Shown here piece after piece: positions 13,762-17,102 of a stretch of DNA of 17,102 bases. The notes under the pieces were generated by a model, which had not been told where the DNA came from, did no database searches, and was given only the letters and a program-made list of their open reading frames with translations. This stretch comes from an uncultured Selenomonadaceae bacterium. Its GTDB lineage: Bacteria; Bacillota; Negativicutes; Selenomonadales; Selenomonadaceae. A program made the position numbers and the translations under genes. The stretch covers positions 1 through 17,102 of the forward strand of contig CAJONF010000083.1 of assembly GCA_905236665.1 (NCBI GenBank), in the 5' to 3' direction. Within the stretch, counting starts at the first letter, position 1; each line of letters opens with the position of its first letter.

Positions 13762-14820
13762 ATGGACAAAATTACAATCATTGTGCCCTGCTATGATGAG
13801 CAGGAAGTTATAGAAATTTTTTATTTTACAGTGCGTGGATATGTTGAAAAAATCCCCGACTGTAAATTTAATTTTATCTTCGTGAACGACGGTAGCCGCG
13901 ATAAAACTTTGGAAAAGCTCCGCGAATTATCCGCCGCGCATGATGACATAATGTATATCAGCCTTTCACGCAATTTCGGCAAAGAATCGGCGATGATGGC
14001 GGGCATTGATTACGCTGACAGCGACGCGATAATTATTATGGATGCCGACCTGCAACACCCGCCCGATAAAATTCCCGAAATGATTAAATGGTGGCGCGCC
14101 GGTTATGATGACGTTTGCGGCAAGCGTGCCGATCGTGTTGGTGAGTCGTGGCTAAAGCGAACCTGCGCGAATATTTTTTATGCCGTCATGAAAAAATTCA
14201 GCACGTCTTACGAAATGCAACGCGACGTTGGAGACTTCCGCCTATTAGACAGAAGGTGCATTGAGGCTTTAAAACTTTTGCGCGAGAATCAGCGATTCAC
14301 CAAAGGTCTATTCACGTGGGTTGGCTACAATAAAAAAGAAATCCCCTTCAAAGTTCAACCGCGAGTTGCCGGAAAGACGACTTGGGATTTTCTTGCGTTG
14401 TTTAATCTAGCAATGAAGGGCATGACATCATTTACGACTGCGCCGCTGAGATTGATGACTTTTTTGGGGATAACGGTTTCTTTTGGCGCAATGGCTTACA
14501 TGATTTTTACGCTGATTATGGCGATTTTATATGGCGACCCCGTGGCTGGCTATCCAACTTTGATAACGGTTATGCTTTTTTTAGGCGGTATGCAACTTTT
14601 AGCGTTGGGGATTATCGGCGAATATCTCGGACAAATTTTCCACGAAACTAAGCACCGACCGATTTACCTTGTCGACGAAATTAACGGCAAGAAAATGATT
14701 TACCGACCAATTTGCTTGGTGGACGAAATTGACGGCAAGAAATTAGTTTATGCGCCGCGCCGCGTGCCTACAGAACGTTCTGCTGAACCGAAAGGAGTAA
14801 CTTTCGATGATGTCTCGTGA
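13762..14820 (+). CDS. Family 2 glycosyltransferase, GtrB/DPM1-like, membrane-anchored
   Basis: The protein has 352 residues from the ATG at 13762. A cytoplasmic GT2 domain (about 1-225) begins with ITIIVPCYDEQE and includes FVNDGSRDKT and the DxD motif in IIIMDADLQHPPDK. This is followed by RFTKGLFTWVGY and two membrane helices near 232-258 and 265-290, ending in GEYLGQIFHETKHRP. This is the bactoprenol glucosyl transferase (GtrB, YfdH) and dolichol-phosphate mannose synthase type, which loads a sugar on a polyprenyl phosphate. The tail carries a duplicated 16-residue unit. The ATG at 13762 fits family starts; a TTG at 13747 overlapping the thrB stop would add five residues, and neither has a good ribosome binding site. 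It likely supplies lipid-linked sugar for surface glycans; the link to threonine genes may be positional only. Confidence 0.93.
   Translation: MDKITIIVPCYDEQEVIEIFYFTVRGYVEKIPDCKFNFIFVNDGSRDKTLEKLRELSAAHDDIMYISLSRNFGKESAMMAGIDYADSDAIIIMDADLQHPPDKIPEMIKWWRAGYDDVCGKRADRVGESWLKRTCANIFYAVMKKFSTSYEMQRDVGDFRLLDRRCIEALKLLRENQRFTKGLFTWVGYNKKEIPFKVQPRVAGKTTWDFLALFNLAMKGMTSFTTAPLRLMTFLGITVSFGAMAYMIFTLIMAILYGDPVAGYPTLITVMLFLGGMQLLALGIIGEYLGQIFHETKHRPIYLVDEINGKKMIYRPICLVDEIDGKKLVYAPRRVPTERSAEPKGVTFDDVS
14653..14748 (+). repeat. Tandem 48-bp duplication in the glycosyltransferase tail
   Basis: Two adjacent 48-bp units (14653-14700 and 14701-14748) encode HRPIYLVDEINGKKMI and YRPICLVDEIDGKKLV, 11 of 16 residues identical. 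The units have diverged at silent positions, so the duplication is not very recent. It lies after the last membrane helix, in the presumed cytoplasmic tail. Confidence 0.9.
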
Positions 14821-15121
14821 ATTAATGTTAATCGTGCTGGGCTATATCGTCGCGGTAAATTTCGTGACGTTCGCGCTGTTCGGCTATGATAAATACTGCG
14901 CTCAACACGGCAAATGGCGCGTCCGTGAAACCACGTTATTGTTTTGGTCAGCAATCGGCGGAGCATTGGGCGCGGGCTTAGCCATGGAATTTTTTCATCA
15001 TAAAACATTGCACTTGAAATTTAAATTCGGCGTACCGTTCCTTTTGTTCGTGCAAATTGTTTTGGTAGGTTTACTGCTTACAAACCCCGGCAACATTGTA
15101 GAAAAAATTTTGTCGCGTTGA
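14807..15121 (+). CDS. DUF1294 membrane protein
   Basis: The 104-residue protein matches the DUF1294 pattern: an N-terminal helix (7-26), FGYDKYCAQHGKWRVRETTLL (25-45), a small glycine-rich helix SAIGGALGAGLAM (48-60), the HHKT-x-K-x-F-x-x-GVP signature (64-77), and a final helix (78-92). Function is unknown; the family consists of small inner-membrane proteins, sometimes fused to a cold-shock domain, which is absent here. AGGAG lies 9 bases before the ATG at 14807, inside the end of the glycosyltransferase gene, and the two genes overlap by 14 bases, so they are translationally linked. Confidence 0.92.
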   Translation: MMSRELMLIVLGYIVAVNFVTFALFGYDKYCAQHGKWRVRETTLLFWSAIGGALGAGLAMEFFHHKTLHLKFKFGVPFLLFVQIVLVGLLLTNPGNIVEKILSR

Positions 15122-15145
15122 AGCTGTACTCTTGAAGGTAACTAC

Positions 15146-15182
15146 AGGCAGGAAAAATTTTTTCACTGTCTAATTTTTTTTT
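15146..15182 (+). terminator. Probable terminator of the hom operon, or leader element of the next operon
   Basis: A 6-bp stem AGGCAG/CTGTCT with one G-U pair (15146-15151 with 15166-15171) is extended by GAAAAA/TTTTTC and followed by nine T (15174-15182), 25 bases after the DUF1294 stop. That fits a terminator. However, its GCAGGAAAAATTTTT core is identical to one in the hom leader, so it may instead belong to the 5' leader of the aldo/keto reductase operon, for which I see no convincing promoter. Confidence 0.6.
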
Positions 15183-15212
15183 GTATGTGTTATCAAAAGG
15201 AGAGTGAGTAGC

Positions 15213-16361
15213 ATGATTTATCGCGAACTGGGCAACACGGGCTTAAAGGTCAGCGAGATTGGCATGGGTTGCGAAGGTTTCAGCGAAGAAAATTGCGCAG
15301 TGACTAAAAAACTTTTCGATGTGGCGGAGGAAGCTGGTGTAAATTATTTTGATTTATACACGTCTAATCCAAACGTCAGAAAAGCTGTGGGCGAGGCACT
15401 GCGCGGGCGGCGTGAAAAATTTTTTGTGCAATCGCATATCTGTTCCGTTTGGCAGAATGGGCAATATAAGCGTACGCGAAAACTTTCGGAAGTTAAAGCC
15501 GGCTTTGAAGAATCGCTGGAACAGTTGCAGACAGATTATATTGATGTCGGCATGATTCACTATTGCGACGCGGCGGACGATTGGCAGAAAATTATTTCGG
15601 GTGGAATTTTGGATTATGCGCGGGAATTAAAATCAGCAGGAAAAATTCATCACATTGGCTTGAGCAGCCACAATCCGCAAATCGCATTAAAGGCTGTGGA
15701 AAGCGGCGCGATTGAAGTTTTAATGTTCAGCGTCAATCCCTGCTACGATTTATTGCCGGCGTCGGAGGACGTGGAACAGCTGTGGAACGAAGAAAATTAT
15801 TCCGCGCATTTAACTAATATGAATCCTGACCGCCAAAAACTTTACGAAACTTGCCAGCGGCTCGGCGTCGGTATCACGGTGATGAAATGTTTTGGCGGCG
15901 GCGATTTACTTGACGCTCAACTTTCACCGGCGGGCGTAGCTTTGACTCCCAATCAATGCATTCACTACGCGTTGAGCCGTCCAGGAGTTGCCGTTGTTTT
16001 AGCAGGTGCACATTCCGTCGAACAACTAAAGCAGAGCATTTCTTATGAAGAAGCCAGTACGCAGGAAAAAGATTTCGCTACGACATTTGCTACTTTCCCG
16101 AAAATCAGCTGGCAGGGGCATTGCGTATATTGTAGTCACTGCGCACCCTGCGTGAAGAAAATTGACATTGCTTACGTCACGAAATTTTTAAATTTGACAG
16201 CGGCTCAAGGTACCGTGCCTGAAACCGTCCGTGAACATTATGCGGTATTGGCTCACCATGCGGGCGAGTGTATTCAATGCGGCGTTTGTGAAACACGTTG
16301 CCCATTCGGTGTAGCAATTCGCGAAAACATGAAGAAAGCCGCTAAGGTCTTTGGTTATTGA
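15213..16361 (+). CDS. Aldo/keto reductase with C-terminal 4Fe-4S ferredoxin domain
   Basis: The protein has 382 residues from the ATG at 15213. GGAG (15199-15202) lies 10 bases upstream, while the in-frame GTG at 15204 is only one base after it and is rejected. The AKR barrel (about 1-290) begins MIYRELGNTGLKVSEIGMG. Of the usual Asp-Tyr-Lys-His tetrad, D47 (NYFDLYT) and the His of MIHYCD are present. The Tyr is not at its normal spacing and the Lys position is H75 (VQSHI). The C-terminus binds iron-sulfur clusters: CVYCSHCAPC (C-x2-C-x2-C-x2-C) and CIQCGVCETRCP (C-x2-C-x2-C-x3-CP), probably two clusters. These ferredoxin-type oxidoreductases are common in anaerobes; their substrates are mostly unknown. 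It leads an operon ending in flavodoxin, a plausible electron partner. Confidence 0.94.
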   Translation: MIYRELGNTGLKVSEIGMGCEGFSEENCAVTKKLFDVAEEAGVNYFDLYTSNPNVRKAVGEALRGRREKFFVQSHICSVWQNGQYKRTRKLSEVKAGFEESLEQLQTDYIDVGMIHYCDAADDWQKIISGGILDYARELKSAGKIHHIGLSSHNPQIALKAVESGAIEVLMFSVNPCYDLLPASEDVEQLWNEENYSAHLTNMNPDRQKLYETCQRLGVGITVMKCFGGGDLLDAQLSPAGVALTPNQCIHYALSRPGVAVVLAGAHSVEQLKQSISYEEASTQEKDFATTFATFPKISWQGHCVYCSHCAPCVKKIDIAYVTKFLNLTAAQGTVPETVREHYAVLAHHAGECIQCGVCETRCPFGVAIRENMKKAAKVFGY

Positions 16362-16373
16362 GGAGCGATTAAA

Positions 16374-16565
16374 ATGTATGGAAATGGCGCGAGACTCGAT
16401 GACATCATGAATATTTTAAAGCCGCCAACTTTGGACGATGACGACGACAAAAAAGATCGTCGCATACCCGATGCGGCAATCCGTTATGTTGCTAAAAAAT
16501 CTCTCGGCGAGGACACACTTCACTTTGAATTCGCCGGGCAAAAAAATTCGGAGGTATTAAGATGA
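16374..16565 (+). CDS. 63-residue acidic protein of unknown function between reductase and flavodoxin
   Basis: I do not recognise this small protein. GAGGAG lies 8 bases before the ATG at 16374, it starts 12 bases after the reductase stop, and its TGA overlaps the flavodoxin ATG (ATGA at 16562). All of this argues for a translated gene rather than a chance frame. It has an aspartate run (21-25) followed by KKDRR, the sequence IPDAAIRYVAKKSLGEDTLHFEFAGQ, and no cysteine, signal peptide or membrane helix. Its place between two redox genes suggests a helper or adaptor, but that is inference only. Confidence 0.7.
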   Translation: MYGNGARLDDIMNILKPPTLDDDDDKKDRRIPDAAIRYVAKKSLGEDTLHFEFAGQKNSEVLR

Positions 16566-17044
16566 AAAATTTGGTTGCTTACTTTTCGGCAAGCGGCACA
16601 ACCCGCAAGCTTGCTAAAAATCTGGCGGAAGTTGTCGGCGCGGACGTTTACGAAATTAAACCTGCCACGCCCTATACCGGAAAAGATTTAAACTGGAATA
16701 ATTCGCAGTCGCGTTCGTCTGTTGAAATGGCGGATATAAATTCGCGCCCTGCGCTGGCAGATAAGGACGCAAAAATTTCTGACTACGATACAATTTTTAT
16801 CGGCTTCCCTATTTGGTGGTACGTCGCTCCGCATATCATCAACAGCTTTTTGGAAAGTTACGACTTCACAGGCAAGACGATTGTAATTTTCGCAACGAGT
16901 GGAGGTAGCGGTTTTGGTGAGACATTAAATCAGCTCAAACCGTCCTGCGCAGATTCGGTTCGCTGGATTAGCGGACAAGTTTTCCGCGGGCGTACCGATA
17001 AAAATATTTTGAGCGATTGGGTAAAAAATCTGCCGCTCAATTAA
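16562..17044 (+). CDS. Flavodoxin
   Basis: The protein has 160 residues, the length of short-chain flavodoxins. The N-terminal FMN phosphate loop SASGTTRKLAKNLAE (9-23) is clear, as is DYDTIFIGFPIWWYVAPHIINSFLE, with the Trp-Trp-Tyr stretch near the flavin ring, and FATSGGSGFGET for the second loop. It resembles the Flavodoxin_4 group frequent in anaerobic Firmicutes, which carry electrons or act as NAD(P)H-linked oxidoreductases. GGAGG lies in the end of the preceding small gene, 7 bases before the ATG, and the two overlap by 4 bases. It may exchange electrons with the ferredoxin-type aldo/keto reductase upstream. Confidence 0.93.
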   Translation: MKNLVAYFSASGTTRKLAKNLAEVVGADVYEIKPATPYTGKDLNWNNSQSRSSVEMADINSRPALADKDAKISDYDTIFIGFPIWWYVAPHIINSFLESYDFTGKTIVIFATSGGSGFGETLNQLKPSCADSVRWISGQVFRGRTDKNILSDWVKNLPLN

Positions 17045-17102
17045 CACGTCGAAAAAGATTTTTTTGTTTACTTAAAGAGGGTACTTTCGACTATTGCTCT
17101 TC
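17045..17102. other. Short non-coding end of the window
   Basis: Fifty-eight bases follow the flavodoxin stop. I see no gene, and no clear terminator before the edge. A 7-bp inverted repeat GTCGAAA/TTTCGAC (17048-17054 with 17085-17091) is separated by 30 bases and is not followed by T within the window. Confidence 0.5.

Noticed and set aside
15204..15206. GTG at 15204 as the start of the aldo/keto reductase
   Set aside because: The GGAG site ends one base before it, too close to be used; the ATG at 15213 is correctly spaced.
15636..15647. Another GCAGGAAAAATT match resembling the leader 15-mer
   Set aside because: It lies inside the aldo/keto reductase coding frame (Ala-Gly-Lys-Ile) and lacks the full T block, so it is probably chance.
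17048..17091. Inverted repeat GTCGAAA/TTTCGAC after flavodoxin as a terminator
   Set aside because: The loop of 30 bases is long, and no T run follows within the window.
1..17102. Search for defence, phage, transposon or toxin-antitoxin modules
   Set aside because: No transposase, integrase, nuclease, reverse transcriptase, methylase or toxin-like protein is visible; the genes are mainly metabolic or housekeeping.

Overview
The window is a dense, ordinary-looking chromosomal segment from a bacterium that is most likely an anaerobic Firmicute. My best guess is the class Negativicutes (Selenomonas-like). That placement is inference, resting on the general look of the proteins (glutamate dehydrogenase, a CofE-like protein in a Firmicute-type gene set, a ferredoxin-type aldo/keto reductase, a UbiA-family prenyltransferase), strong AGGAGG ribosome binding sites and a moderately AT-rich composition. 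No rRNA, tRNA, CRISPR array, insertion sequence or phage gene is visible. Seventeen protein genes are supported, and they fill almost the whole window.

Layout. (1) 1-955, plus strand: the 3' part of a multi-spanning membrane protein (DUF6056-like) whose start lies outside the window, closed by a bidirectional terminator. (2) 998-4802, minus strand: leuS followed by a CNNM/CBS/CorC-type 'hemolysin' membrane protein, with an extended -10 promoter upstream of leuS. (3) 4939-7508, minus strand: a four-gene operon of a small helical protein, a PNPOx-like flavoprotein, a P-loop kinase of the uridine kinase/PanK type and a UbiA-family prenyltransferase, with a recognisable promoter and terminator. 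(4) 7686-9859, minus strand: a four-gene operon of a membrane-anchored unknown protein, a divergent CofE-like protein, a membrane-tailed coiled-coil protein and the acetolactate synthase regulatory subunit (ilvN/ilvH). (5) 9994-11343, minus strand: gdhA with its own terminator. (6) 11519-15121, plus strand, divergent from gdhA: hom, thrB, a GtrB/DPM1-like glycosyltransferase and a DUF1294 membrane protein. (7) 15213-17044, plus strand: a ferredoxin-type aldo/keto reductase, a 63-residue acidic protein and a flavodoxin.

How the genes fit together. A nitrogen and amino-acid theme runs through the centre: glutamate synthesis (gdhA), homoserine to O-phosphohomoserine (hom, thrB), branched-chain regulation (ilvN) and leucine charging (leuS). 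The last operon looks like a small redox module. The UbiA gene may serve quinone synthesis, but no other quinone gene is nearby.

The points most worth a second look are the CofE-like/coiled-coil/ilvN operon, a 7-bp repeat family that builds ribosome binding sites, a stop codon and a terminator, a 15-bp element shared by the leaders of two plus-strand units, a 48-bp duplication in the glycosyltransferase tail, and the altered catalytic tetrad of the aldo/keto reductase. I did not find a clear novel defence or mobile system.
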